Source: Hymenobacter chitinivorans DSM 11115 (GTDB taxonomy: Bacteria > Bacteroidota > Bacteroidia > Cytophagales > Hymenobacteraceae). Taken from it: 64,000 bases of DNA. Positions 8,814-16,799 of this stretch are shown in pieces (position 1 is the stretch's first letter; each line of letters begins with the position of its first letter). The stretch spans positions 2,914,001 to 2,978,000 of the forward strand of contig NZ_PGFA01000001.1 in the NCBI RefSeq assembly GCF_002797555.1. The letters are read 5' to 3'. The notes beneath the pieces were generated by a model. That model did not search any database, was not told the DNA's origin, and saw nothing but the letters and a program-made list of their open reading frames with translations. A program made the translations under genes and the position numbers.

Positions 8814-8828
8814 CCCCCCAAACCAAAA

Positions 8829-8856
8829 AAAGGCCCCGGCGGTTGCCGGGGCCTTT
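8829..8856. terminator. Terminator after the AT-rich gene
   Basis: AAAGGCCCCGGC (8829-8840) pairs with GCCGGGGCCTTT (8845-8856). A-runs on the left allow function on the minus strand as well. Confidence 0.75.
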
Positions 8857-8886
8857 CCATTTCTACCAAAAACCCCAATCGGCAGG

Positions 8887-8928
8887 CTCCCCCTCTCCCA
8901 GAGGGGAGGGGGCCGGGGGGTGGGGTTA
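8887..8928. repeat. REP-like GC-rich palindromic segment
   Basis: CCCCTCT (8890-8896) and AGAGGGG (8900-8906) form a small stem that is followed by a run of G and C. The segment reaches the stop codon of the minus-strand gene at 8926. Short GC palindromes of this type are often dispersed repeats, but this is the only copy in the window, so the repeat call is tentative. Confidence 0.35.
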
Positions 8929-9867
8929 CCGCACCACCCACCGCCCCTCCCCATCTACCTGCTCCAGCAGCACCAGCAGGTACGGCGCTTCCTCCACCCC
9001 CAGCTTGGCATAGTCCGCCAAGTGCACTTCCGCCTTGTTTTTCACCACCAGCCCCTGTCCCGGCGCGGGGGCGGCCGTGGCCGAAGTAGCCGTGTAGTAG
9101 CGCAAGCTCAGGCCCTTGCCGCTGCGGTTGCCCAGCGTAGGGGCCGGCACCCCCGCCTCCCGCCTATCAAAAACCAGCGTGGGCCGGCCGTACTGCGCCA
9201 CGCCCCGGTACTCGGCCGCGCGCCGGGCCGCCGTTCTTACCGGCGTGCGCACGGCCTCGTACTGGCGCACCAGCTCGGGCTGGGCCAGCTGCTGGGCCCG
9301 CACGAAAGGGTCCAGGGCGGTTTCCAGCGTGTCCTTGGCCTGGGCCAGCAGCTCCGGCAGGGTGGCCGTGGCCGTGCTGGTGCCGGTTTCAATCTGCCGG
9401 GCCAGGCCCTGGGTGGCGGTCAGCTCCCGCAAGTCGGCCTGCAGAGTCTGGCGCACCTTGGGGTCGTAGCCGGCGTCGGCCAGGTCGGCCGGGGCCAGCG
9501 TCCCGATGGCCTGGTCAATCTTGGCCAGGTAGGTCAGCAGGTCGGCATCCTTACCGAGGCGCTTCTTGCTCAGCGGCGTTTTCAATTCCCCGCGCAGGGC
9601 CGCGTCGGGCGTCAGGGCCACCGCCAGCAGCCGCAGAATCTCGGCTTTCTGCCCCGCCTCGGTTTTCACCGCCTGCCGGTCGCGCGTTACCTCCGTGGTG
9701 GCGTGGTCCTGGGCGGCCGTCGTTTGCCCAATGCGGGCCACCAGGCCCGCCAGCGCGGCCCGGCCCGCCTCAATCCGTTTGATAGTGGCCAGCGGCTTGC
9801 CCGCCTCCTCGAAGAAGCGCAGTACCGCCCCGTACATCGTTACCTGATTCTGCTGTTTGGTAGTCAT
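8926..9867 (-). CDS. Conserved hypothetical helical protein
   Basis: 313 aa from the ATG at 9867 (MTTKQQNQVTMYGAV). The 23 codons upstream of it in frame are AT-rich, less protein-like sequence. There is no signal peptide or membrane segment. The protein is mostly long amphipathic helices rich in Ala, Leu, Thr and Arg (about 10-260); a short beta-rich C-terminus (YLLVLLEQVDGEGRWVV) follows. It is predicted cytoplasmic. I do not recognise the family, and the neighbours give no clue to function. Confidence 0.7.
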   Translation of the reverse strand: MTTKQQNQVTMYGAVLRFFEEAGKPLATIKRIEAGRAALAGLVARIGQTTAAQDHATTEVTRDRQAVKTEAGQKAEILRLLAVALTPDAALRGELKTPLSKKRLGKDADLLTYLAKIDQAIGTLAPADLADAGYDPKVRQTLQADLRELTATQGLARQIETGTSTATATLPELLAQAKDTLETALDPFVRAQQLAQPELVRQYEAVRTPVRTAARRAAEYRGVAQYGRPTLVFDRREAGVPAPTLGNRSGKGLSLRYYTATSATAAPAPGQGLVVKNKAEVHLADYAKLGVEEAPYLLVLLEQVDGEGRWVVR

Positions 9868-9996
9868 AAAAGGACGCGTAAATAAGTTAGAGTGAACTAC
9901 ATCCACCCGGTCAGGGATGGCCACAAAAGCTACCATTATTATTCATAAGCCCAACCCTATATTCAACCGCTACCCGCACTTTATTTTTGGACAGCA

Positions 9997-10274
9997 GCAA
10001 CCCACTACCACCCGCCAGATACCAACTACCAGGTAACAGATACCAACTACCACTTGACAGATAGCAACTACCAAGTGACAGCCATCAACTACCACATGCC
10101 AGCCATCAACTACCACATGCCAGCCATCAACTACCACATGCCAGCCATCAACTACCACATGCCAGACAGCAACTACCACTCGCCACCTAGCAACTACCAC
10201 ATGCCAGACAGCAACTACCACTCGCCACCTAGCAACTACCATTAGTAAGATAACAACTACTGCCTGCCAGACAT
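9997..10274. repeat. 21-bp tandem array, 13 phased copies
   Basis: The core ACTACC recurs at 10004, 10025, 10046, 10067, 10088, 10109, 10130, 10151, 10172, 10193, 10214, 10235 and 10256, exactly 21 bp apart without an indel. Copies in the middle are near-identical (CAGCCATCAACTACCACATG); the flanking copies are diverged. The phase carries on into the heptamer array at 10275. Short ORFs readable on both strands are by-products of the 21-nt period. Confidence 0.9.
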
Positions 10275-10351
10275 CAACAACCAACAACTAACAACCAACA
10301 ACCAACAACTAACAACCAACAACCAACAACTAACAACCAACAACCAACAAC
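10275..10351. repeat. Heptanucleotide array (YAACAAC), 11 units
   Basis: Eleven perfect units of CAACAAC or TAACAAC run head to tail. Their order is C,C,T repeated, so a 21-bp higher-order period continues from the neighbouring array. The array ends about 20 bp before the ATG of the lipoprotein gene at 10373. The intervening bases include TACATTTA, a -7-like sequence 8 bp before the start. Confidence 0.9.
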
Positions 10352-10372
10352 CAACCGCTACATTTACCCCCT

Positions 10373-11701
10373 ATGCTCAAGACGCTACCCTACCTGCTAC
10401 TGCTATTTCTCCTTGCTACCGCCTGCAACTCCGCCGATGACAAAGGCGCCGACCCCGCGCCCCTGACGACCAGCATTGCCCTGCAAGCACCCGTGCTGCT
10501 CAACGACAGCACCGCCCAGCTCAGCTGGTCGGCCCTGAACAACCCCAACTTCCAGGAGTACCGCCTCAAGCGCTGGGAAGTGCTCAACGACCCCACCGCG
10601 GCCACTTTTACCGTACGCCCGAACAGCCTCAGCAGCCCCACCGTTGCCTACCCCGACGCCACCCTGCCCTACGCCGACGACGTCCAGTACCAGGTGGTCG
10701 GGGTCCTGACCTCGGGCCAGACCATCGAGAGCAACACCGTTACCCTGCACCGCCCCGGCGTCCATATTGCCCGCGCCCCCATCTACGACGTGCTCTTCGA
10801 TGAGCCGAGCCGCACCCTGTACTTCGTCGGCAACACCGGCACCATCAGTCAGTACAGCCTGGCGTTCCAGCAGATAACCAAAACCATCCAGGTCGGCCAG
10901 AACATCAACTACGGCAGCCTGGCCACTTTCCGGGGGCGGCGGGAGCTCTACCTGCCCACCCAGAACGGCCGCGTGCTCATCTACGACGCGGCCACCCTCA
11001 CCCCGCTCGACGAGCTGCGGGTGGAGCCCGTGCCCGCGCCCCACGGCCTGACCTCGGTGCTGGCCAGCCACGACCGGCTCTACATCAGTACCGGCCCCTA
11101 CAACGGCCCCACCCTGCGCGTCTACGACCGGGCTACCAAGGCCCCGCTCCCCTACCAGAACAACCTCGACTGGTACAGCCAGCGCCTCTACCCGGTGCCC
11201 GGCACCAGCGACACCGAGCTGGTGGGCATGGCCCAGTACGTCTTTCCCATGTTTCACACCTACTACAGCTTCTCGGCCGGCGGCGCCTTCCTGGGCACCC
11301 AACAAAACGTTTCGCAGCGCAACCACCAGACCGACGGCCGCATCTTCGCCTTCTTCCCCGACGGGCAGCGCTACATCAGCGGGGCCTACGGCGACGTCTA
11401 CAGCAAAACCACCGCCTACCTCTCCGGCCTGCCCCGGCTCCCGACCACCTTCACCTGCTACGGCCCCGACGCGGCCACCCAAACCCTGTACGCCGGCACT
11501 ACCGACCGCCGCATCTACGCCTTCGGGCTCCAGGCGCCCCACCCGCTGCTGCACACCCGCAAAACCCGCTTTTACCCCTTCAAAATCCTGAAAGATCCCG
11601 CCGGCGGCTTTATCACCCTCAGCATCGACACTCCTATCGAAGCCTTCTTCCTAAACACCACCTTCTACGACGCCAAAGTCCTGGTCGAGCACCTCGACTA
11701 A
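10373..11701 (+). CDS. Lipoprotein with Fn3-like and beta-propeller domains
   Basis: 442 aa. The signal sequence ends in a lipobox (LLATA-C18), so the protein is lipid-anchored. Residues about 35-125 resemble a fibronectin type III-like sandwich. From about 130 to the end, regularly spaced strands (YDVLFDEPSRTLYFVG, LYISTG, TLYAGTTDRRIYAF) indicate a WD/YVTN-like beta-propeller. It is probably surface or periplasmic, with a binding or scaffold role. The start directly follows repeat DNA. No operon partner is evident: the next gene is 213 bp away across more repeats. Confidence 0.75.
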   Translation: MLKTLPYLLLLFLLATACNSADDKGADPAPLTTSIALQAPVLLNDSTAQLSWSALNNPNFQEYRLKRWEVLNDPTAATFTVRPNSLSSPTVAYPDATLPYADDVQYQVVGVLTSGQTIESNTVTLHRPGVHIARAPIYDVLFDEPSRTLYFVGNTGTISQYSLAFQQITKTIQVGQNINYGSLATFRGRRELYLPTQNGRVLIYDAATLTPLDELRVEPVPAPHGLTSVLASHDRLYISTGPYNGPTLRVYDRATKAPLPYQNNLDWYSQRLYPVPGTSDTELVGMAQYVFPMFHTYYSFSAGGAFLGTQQNVSQRNHQTDGRIFAFFPDGQRYISGAYGDVYSKTTAYLSGLPRLPTTFTCYGPDAATQTLYAGTTDRRIYAFGLQAPHPLLHTRKTRFYPFKILKDPAGGFITLSIDTPIEAFFLNTTFYDAKVLVEHLD

Positions 11702-11794
11702 GCCAGCCAGCCAGCAACACCCGGTAACCGTGAAGTAATGAAGTAATGAAGCAGTGAAGTGGTAAAGCAATAAAGCCGCACCCCTACATAAACC

Positions 11795-11827
11795 CGTCAT
11801 GTCTCCCGCTGGTCAACATGACGTTCT
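11795..11827. repeat. Half copy of palindromic family B (B3)
   Basis: This stretch contains TCTCCCGCTGGTC and ends ATGACGTTCT. It matches the reverse complement of the left arm of the full element at 47196. Its own ends CGTCATGT and ACATGACG pair. It abuts the heptamer array that follows. Confidence 0.65.
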
Positions 11828-11910
11828 AACAACCAACAACCAACAACTAACAACCAACAACTAACAACCAACAACTAACAACCAACAACCAACAACCAAC
11901 AACCAACAAC
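11827..11910. repeat. Heptanucleotide array (YAACAAC), 12 units, ending 4 bp before a start codon
   Basis: Twelve perfect CAACAAC/TAACAAC units lead into TATC and then the ATG of the DinB gene at 11915. The array therefore forms all of the immediate translation initiation region. Changes in unit number by slippage could alter expression. Confidence 0.9.
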
Positions 11911-11914
11911 TATC

Positions 11915-12397
11915 ATGGACCACGCGACCCGCCTTACCCTCGTCACTGAGCTGCGCCACCTGCTCGAAAAAGGCTTTGCCCACGGCGCCCTCGAAGACGC
12001 CTGCGCGGGCATCCCCGCCGATAAGCTCAACCAGCGCCTGCCCCAGGTGCCCTACACCATCTGGGAGCTGGTCGAGCACATCCGCATTGCCCAGTACGAC
12101 ATCCTCGACTTCAGCCGCAACCCCGCCTACGAAACCCTCGACTGGCCCGCTGCCTACTGGCCCGACCCCGCCCAGCCCGCCGACGAGGCCGCCTTCCAGC
12201 GCACCGTGCAGCAGATCAGCCACGACCGGGAAGAGTTTCTCCAGCTCCTCCAAGACCCCGCCCTCGACCTACTGGCCCCCTTCCCCCACGGTACCGGCCA
12301 GAGCCTGCTGCGCGAAGCCATGCTCATCGCCGACCACAACAGCTACCACCTCGGCCAGCTCATCCTGCTGCGCCGCCTGCTCGGCATCTGGGAATAG
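11915..12397 (+). CDS. DinB family protein
   Basis: 160 aa four-helix-bundle protein of the DinB/YfiT metal-binding superfamily. Candidate metal ligands are His in VEHIRIAQ (about residue 54) and the pair in DHNSYHLGQL (about 139-144), which fits the three-His pattern. Members include mycothiol- or bacillithiol-dependent transferases, but many are uncharacterised; a thiol-dependent detoxification role is only possible. The start is fixed by the heptamer array, which ends 4 bp before it. It is unrelated at close range to the DinB protein at 17866. Confidence 0.82.
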   Translation: MDHATRLTLVTELRHLLEKGFAHGALEDACAGIPADKLNQRLPQVPYTIWELVEHIRIAQYDILDFSRNPAYETLDWPAAYWPDPAQPADEAAFQRTVQQISHDREEFLQLLQDPALDLLAPFPHGTGQSLLREAMLIADHNSYHLGQLILLRRLLGIWE

Positions 12398-12481
12398 CCC
12401 GCGCCGCCCCACCCGAAGCCAAAACCGGGTATGTTTACGCCTTTCGTCTTCTCCTCATTTTCAGCTTATCTTTTTAATTTG

Positions 12482-12991
12482 ATGTCATTTATACGCCGCA
12501 GCACCCTTACTGCTGCCCTGGTAAGTAGCCTGGCCCTGGCGAGCTTCGCCCAAACTACCCCCGCGCCGACCCCAACCACGACCCCGGCCCCGCTCACCTC
12601 GCCCCTGCTTCCGCCCCTGCAGGTCACGACCGAGAAGTATAAGGACTACCTCACTAAGCGCTACGCCGACGACAAGGAGGCCCGGGCCGTTATCCACCTC
12701 TACAGCCGCAAGAAGACCGGCGGCGCTATCTGGCTCGCCACCGGCGCGGGCGTCATCGGCTTGGTAGCCAGCCAAACGGGTACCAAAAGCAACGGCTCCG
12801 GGGGCACCAGCACCGTCACCGTGACGCCCCTGGGCTACGGCCTGCTGCTGGGTATCTTCGGGGGCATCGGCATCGGCAAGCTGGCCCGCTTCGGCAATGA
12901 GAAGCTCTACCGCGTCCTCGCCGATTACGACCAAAGCCACGCCTTCCCCGGCTTCGTAATGGAACACCTAGCTGACAAGGACTACCAATAA
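12482..12991 (+). CDS. Hypothetical secreted or membrane protein
   Basis: 169 aa from the ATG at 12482, which starts a clear signal peptide (MSFIRRSTLTAALVSSLALASFAQ). A Pro/Thr-rich linker (about 25-48) follows, then a charged segment and two glycine-rich hydrophobic stretches (about 85-100 and 115-135), suggesting a membrane hairpin with a short C-terminal tail. An upstream ATG at 12431 would hide the signal peptide and is less likely. The gene ends at a terminator. No family is recognised. Confidence 0.65.
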   Translation: MSFIRRSTLTAALVSSLALASFAQTTPAPTPTTTPAPLTSPLLPPLQVTTEKYKDYLTKRYADDKEARAVIHLYSRKKTGGAIWLATGAGVIGLVASQTGTKSNGSGGTSTVTVTPLGYGLLLGIFGGIGIGKLARFGNEKLYRVLADYDQSHAFPGFVMEHLADKDYQ

Positions 12992-13021
12992 GTCCGGTCC
13001 CGTCACCGCTGCCACTACCCC

Positions 13022-13048
13022 AAGCCCCGGCCCTGGCCGGGGCTTTTT
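13022..13048 (+). terminator. Rho-independent terminator
   Basis: AAGCCCCGGCC (13022-13032) pairs with GGCCGGGGCTT (13035-13045), followed by a T-run. Confidence 0.8.
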
Positions 13049-13232
13049 GCGTTGCCGCCCCCGCCCTGCGGCCCCGTATTCCCCTCCAGCCTCGGGGCCC
13101 GACAACATGCCCGTAGCAGCCGCTGAGTCAGCCAAAATCTTCCCGCTTTTTCACGTACTTCGACGCCCCCCACCAGGGGATTCCCTCGTCGGCGCTTCAT
13201 CTGCCACGCACCGCCCTATTCCCGCCAGCCCT

Positions 13233-13970
13233 ATGAAAAGCCTGCTGCTGCTTTCCCTGCTAACCACTCTGCTCAGCCCGCCCACCACTCCTACGGCTTC
13301 CGCGCCACCGCCCACCCGCCCGCCCGCCATCCTGGTCTTCTACCGCACCGCCGGCTTCCACCACAAGTCTATCCCCGACGGCCTGCGCGCCCTGCTCCAA
13401 CTGGGCCAGGAAAACCACTTCCGCGTCGATACCACCGCCCTCAATACCCGCTTCACCGCCCACGGCCTCAAGCCCTACCGCGCCGTCGTCTTCCTCAACA
13501 CCACCGCCGACGTACTAACCCCGCCCCAGCAAACCGCCTTCGAAGCCTACATCCGCCGCGGCCGCGGCTTCGTGGGCATCCACGCCGCCACCGATACCGA
13601 GTTCGACTGGCCCTGGTTTGGCGGCCTGGTCGGGGCCTACTTCGTGAATCATCCCAAGGTGCAGCCCGCCACCGTGCGCGTCCTCGACCGGCAGCACCCG
13701 GCCACGGCCCACCTGCCCGCCGCCTGGCCCCGCACCGACGAGTGGTACAACTTCCGCAACCTCGCCCCCGACCTCACCATCCTGGCCTCCGTCGATGAGA
13801 CAACCTACGCCGGCGGTACCAACGGCCCCACCCACCCCTTCGCCTGGTACCACGCCTACGCCGGCGGCCGGGCCTTCTACACCGCCGGCGGCCACACCCC
13901 GGAAAGCTACCAGGACCCGCTGTTTCTGCAGCACCTGCTCGGCGGCATCCGCTACGCCATGGGCCAGTAG
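13233..13970 (+). CDS. ThuA domain protein (class I glutamine amidotransferase-like fold), secreted
   Basis: 245 aa from the ATG at 13233, directly before a signal peptide (MKSLLLLSLLTTLLSPP..). The rest is a single ThuA-like domain: ILVFYRTAGFHHKSIPDG near the N-terminus, FVGIHAATDTEF in the nucleophile-elbow region, and the C-terminal FAWYHAYAGGRAFYTAGGHT. ThuA-like proteins are linked to disaccharide or polysaccharide use and often sit in Bacteroidota glycan loci. The nucleophile Cys of true amidotransferases is absent, as is usual for this family. An upstream GTG in frame (13047) would add an unlikely 62-residue leader. Confidence 0.83.
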   Translation: MKSLLLLSLLTTLLSPPTTPTASAPPPTRPPAILVFYRTAGFHHKSIPDGLRALLQLGQENHFRVDTTALNTRFTAHGLKPYRAVVFLNTTADVLTPPQQTAFEAYIRRGRGFVGIHAATDTEFDWPWFGGLVGAYFVNHPKVQPATVRVLDRQHPATAHLPAAWPRTDEWYNFRNLAPDLTILASVDETTYAGGTNGPTHPFAWYHAYAGGRAFYTAGGHTPESYQDPLFLQHLLGGIRYAMGQ

Positions 13971-14115
13971 GCGCGGCCCCCGGCGGGAAGTCACCAATAG
14001 CCCCGCTCTGGCGGCAAAGACCGGGGCCGCCCAGGAAAACTACCCGGCTGCCGGGCGGCAACTACGTAAGCGCAAAATCAGGATTTAGACGCATCTTTCT
14101 GGGAGTCAGGAAGCC

Positions 14116-14123
14116 TAGCTTTG
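14116..14123 (+). promoter_or_regulatory. Candidate -7 element for the STAS gene
   Basis: TAGCTTTG matches TAnnTTTG perfectly, 86 bp before the start codon of the STAS gene. No convincing -33 TTTG is present at the right distance. Confidence 0.4.
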
Positions 14124-14208
14124 TAGTGCCTGCTTTTCCGGGCCCTGTCCCGCGGATACAGGTTGTTTTTCAGCTATTCTTTCCACCACCCATTCCGGCC
14201 TGACTCCT

Positions 14209-14523
14209 ATGCGTCCTACTCCTCAGAATTTTTCGTCGGTCCAGCCCCTGCTGCCCACCACCCTCGTCAACCTGGATACCACGCCGGCCACGCAGCTGGT
14301 GCGCCGCCTGCAGCGCACCCGGCAGGCCCCGCCCCGCCTCCTCATCGACTGCGGCAGCCTCCGGTGCCTGCGCACGCTCGGAGTCAGCCACGTTATTTCC
14401 GAGCTGCTGGTTTTGCACCGGGCCGGGGCCCACGTGTGGCTGCGCAACGTAAACCCGGTGCTCTACCACTGCCTGGCCCTGCTCAAGCTCACCGACGTGT
14501 TTCACCTGCTGCCCGCCGCCTAG
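14209..14523 (+). CDS. STAS-domain-like small protein
   Basis: 104 aa. The segment LLIDCGSLRCLRTLGVSHVI, followed by ELLVLHRAGAHVWLRNVNPVLYHCLALLKLTDVFHLLP, follows the beta-alpha pattern of STAS (anti-anti-sigma) domains, including the helix after the strand and the final L-x-x-x-F motif. A Ser or Thr at the phosphorylation position is not clear (the motif reads TLGVSH). It stands alone, with no kinase or PP2C phosphatase gene beside it. It may have a regulatory protein-protein role. Family is inferred from pattern only. Confidence 0.6.
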   Translation: MRPTPQNFSSVQPLLPTTLVNLDTTPATQLVRRLQRTRQAPPRLLIDCGSLRCLRTLGVSHVISELLVLHRAGAHVWLRNVNPVLYHCLALLKLTDVFHLLPAA

Positions 14524-14594
14524 CCCCTCGGCACCAAACCGGGGCTTTAACGGGTAACCGGCCGCCGGCTGCCCGGCAGGTCAATACTACCGCA

Positions 14595-14627
14595 AAAAAG
14601 CCCCGGCCAGAGTGGCCGGGGCTTTTT
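14595..14627. terminator. Bidirectional terminator between STAS and SelO genes
   Basis: AAAAAGCCCCGGCCA (14595-14609) and TGGCCGGGGCTTTTT (14613-14627) form a 15-bp perfect stem with a 3-nt loop. A- and T-runs flank it, suiting the two convergent genes. Confidence 0.85.
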
Positions 14628-14716
14628 ACAGCGGGAATAAGAGCCGGACTGGCTTAAGGCGCAGACCAGGCCCGGGGCTTGGGCTCAGCCCTTGCCCCGC
14701 CCGGTCAAACCCCGCC

Positions 14717-16321
14717 CTACGAGCTGCAGGAGAGCGTGGCGCAGCCGGGCTTTTCGCGGGCCCAGTCGGGGCGCTTGGCGGCCAGCTCCTCGTGCTCGGG
14801 CTGCTCGGCGAAGGGCGTTTTGAGCACCGTCATCAGCCGCTCCAGCACCGTCAGGTCGCCGGCTTCGGCGGCCTCAATGGCCTGCTGGGCCAGGTAGTTG
14901 CGCAGCACGTACTTGGGGTTAGCGGCCAGCATCATTTCCCGGATGGCTTCGGGCGCGGCCGTTTCCTGCTGCAGGCGCTGCTGGTAGTGGCTCAGCCAGC
15001 TCCGCAGCTTCTGTTCTTCCTCGGGCGAGGCCGAGTAGGTGGCCGCCGCCAGCAGCTCCCGCCACGCCGCCGCGGCCGCGGCCGGGTCTTGCCGCACGGC
15101 GGGGGCGGCGTGCGAAAGGTGGCGGAAAAACAGGGTCATGTCTACTTCCGACTCGGCCAGGGCTTCGTGCAAAGCTTCGAACAGGGCCTTGTCGTCGGCC
15201 TCGTTCCGACTGGTCAGGCCCAGCTTGCGCAGCATCATAGCGTGGCGGGTGGCCTCGAAAGTAGAGGAGTACAAATCCAGGCCGGGGCGCAGCAGCTCGG
15301 GGTCGGGCACGAGGTGCGCCAGGGCCCGGGCCAGCTGCCACAGGTTCCAGAGGCCCACGTTGGGCTGCTGCCCGTAGGCGTAGCGCCGGGAGCCGAAGTC
15401 GGTGGTGTTGGGCGTCCAGTCGGGGTCGTAGGGCTCCAGCCAGCCGTAGGGGCCGTAGTCGATGGTGAGGCCCAGGATGCTCATGTTGTCGGTGTTCATG
15501 ACCCCGTGCACGAAGCCCACCGACATCCAGTGCGCTAGCATGACGGCCGTGCGGCGGCTGATTTCCTCAAACCAGCGCACGTATACCTCCGGCCCCGTGG
15601 GCTCCCCCAGCTCGGGGTAGTAGCGCCGGATGACGTAGTCGGCCAAGGCCCGCAGGTTGTCCAGCTCCCCGGCCGAGGCCATCATCTGGAAGTTGCCGAA
15701 GCGCACGAAGGTAGGCGCCACCCGGGCCACGATGGCGCCGGGCTCGGCCTGGGGGTTGCCGTTGTAGAACATATCCCGCACCACCAGGTCGCCGGTGCGC
15801 ACCAGGCTCAGGGCCCGGGTGGTGGGCACGCCCAGGTAGTGCATGGCCTCGCTGCAGAGGAATTCGCGCAGGGAGGAGCGCAGCACGGCCCGCCCGTCGG
15901 CCCGGCGCGAGTAGGGCGTGGGCCCGGCGCCCTTGAGCTGAATTTCCCAGGGCGTGCCATCGGTGGCCGTGACTTCGCCCAGGGAAATGGCGCGCCCGTC
16001 GCCGAGCTGCCCGGCCCAGGAGCCGAACTGGTGGCCGCCGTAGCGGGCGGCAAAGGGCTTCATGGTATCCGTCACCAGGTTGCCGGCCAACGCATCCACG
16101 GCCGGGCCCCGCTCGGCGGGCCGGGCCAGGCCCAGGTAGGCGGCCAGCTCGTCGGACCAGGCCAGCAGGCGCGGGTCCTGCACGGGCGTGGGTTGCACCC
16201 GGGAATAGTGGTAGCCCGGCACCTGGCGCGGGCGGTTGTCGAAGGAAGCTTCGCCGCGCATTTCGTCCACGAAGGAGTTCTGAAACGGGGCGGTATCTAT
16301 CGTTGGCAAGGAAGTAGGCAT
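14717..16321 (-). CDS. selO: Protein adenylyltransferase SelO (YdiU/UPF0061 family)
   Basis: 534 aa pseudokinase-fold enzyme that transfers AMP to Ser, Thr or Tyr of target proteins. The family block GHQFGSWAGQLGDGRA is at about residues 93-108. KGAGPTPYSRRADGRAVLRSSLREF provides the nucleotide-binding and inverted-pocket residues, and MNTDNMS carries metal-binding and catalytic Asn and Asp. The C-terminus ends in ..C-A-T-L-S-C-S-S, the conserved Cys tail where some eukaryotic homologues have selenocysteine. The length is slightly above the E. coli protein (478 aa). The gene is monocistronic and its 5' side faces the 21-bp array at 16479. Confidence 0.93.
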   Translation of the reverse strand: MPTSLPTIDTAPFQNSFVDEMRGEASFDNRPRQVPGYHYSRVQPTPVQDPRLLAWSDELAAYLGLARPAERGPAVDALAGNLVTDTMKPFAARYGGHQFGSWAGQLGDGRAISLGEVTATDGTPWEIQLKGAGPTPYSRRADGRAVLRSSLREFLCSEAMHYLGVPTTRALSLVRTGDLVVRDMFYNGNPQAEPGAIVARVAPTFVRFGNFQMMASAGELDNLRALADYVIRRYYPELGEPTGPEVYVRWFEEISRRTAVMLAHWMSVGFVHGVMNTDNMSILGLTIDYGPYGWLEPYDPDWTPNTTDFGSRRYAYGQQPNVGLWNLWQLARALAHLVPDPELLRPGLDLYSSTFEATRHAMMLRKLGLTSRNEADDKALFEALHEALAESEVDMTLFFRHLSHAAPAVRQDPAAAAAAWRELLAAATYSASPEEEQKLRSWLSHYQQRLQQETAAPEAIREMMLAANPKYVLRNYLAQQAIEAAEAGDLTVLERLMTVLKTPFAEQPEHEELAAKRPDWAREKPGCATLSCSS

Positions 16322-16478
16322 AGCGCAGAGAAATAAAACAGCGGATTGGAATTAGGGTACTGGCCTAAACGCGGGAACAGCGGCCGCAGGTTCGCCAACG
16401 GGCCGGCGGCGGGCCGCTTTACTTGCAAAGGAGGATGGCCCGGGCTGGTTTGGGGTACTCAGGTATCCCCACCCCCTA

Positions 16479-16709
16479 CCCGAGTACCCCCCAAGGGTAC
16501 CCAAGCAGCTTCCGAAGCGGCCCGAGTGGCCAAACTGGTGACCCAAGCTGCAAATGTGGTGACCGGAGTGGCCAAAACGGCAACCCGAGTACTCTTTTTA
16601 GCGACCCAAGTATTCTTTTTGGCGACCTGAGTCGCAAAGCCGGCTACCCGGGCACCCTTGGCAGCGGCCCAAGTCACAAAGCTGGGCACCCGGGTAGCCT
16701 AAGCAACAG
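16479..16709. repeat. Degenerate 21-bp tandem array, 11 copies
   Basis: Eleven consecutive 21-nt units begin CCCGAGT, CCCAAGC or CCCGGGT, at 16479, 16500, 16521, 16542, 16563, 16584, 16605, 16626, 16647, 16668 and 16689. The phase is kept without indels although the second half of each unit has diverged. Open frames with heptad-like peptides appear in several frames on both strands because 21 is divisible by three; none has a family match or a plausible start. The array lies between the selO start and the WYL regulator. Confidence 0.85.
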
Positions 16710-16799
16710 CGGCGGGGGCGGCGGGCCTGCGTGGGTGGGCCGATATTCGGGCCCGGGTTCTGGGCTGGCTTCGGGCAGAATCGGTACATTTCGGCCGCT

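Noticed and set aside
9997..10274. Resemblance to a CRISPR array
   Set aside because: Units are contiguous 21-mers without spacers, and no cas genes are nearby.
9970..10287. Open frames on both strands with repeated peptides (INYHMPA type and WHVVVDG type)
   Set aside because: They are by-products of the 21-bp array, whose period is divisible by three; no start context, no family, and the frames overlap on opposite strands.
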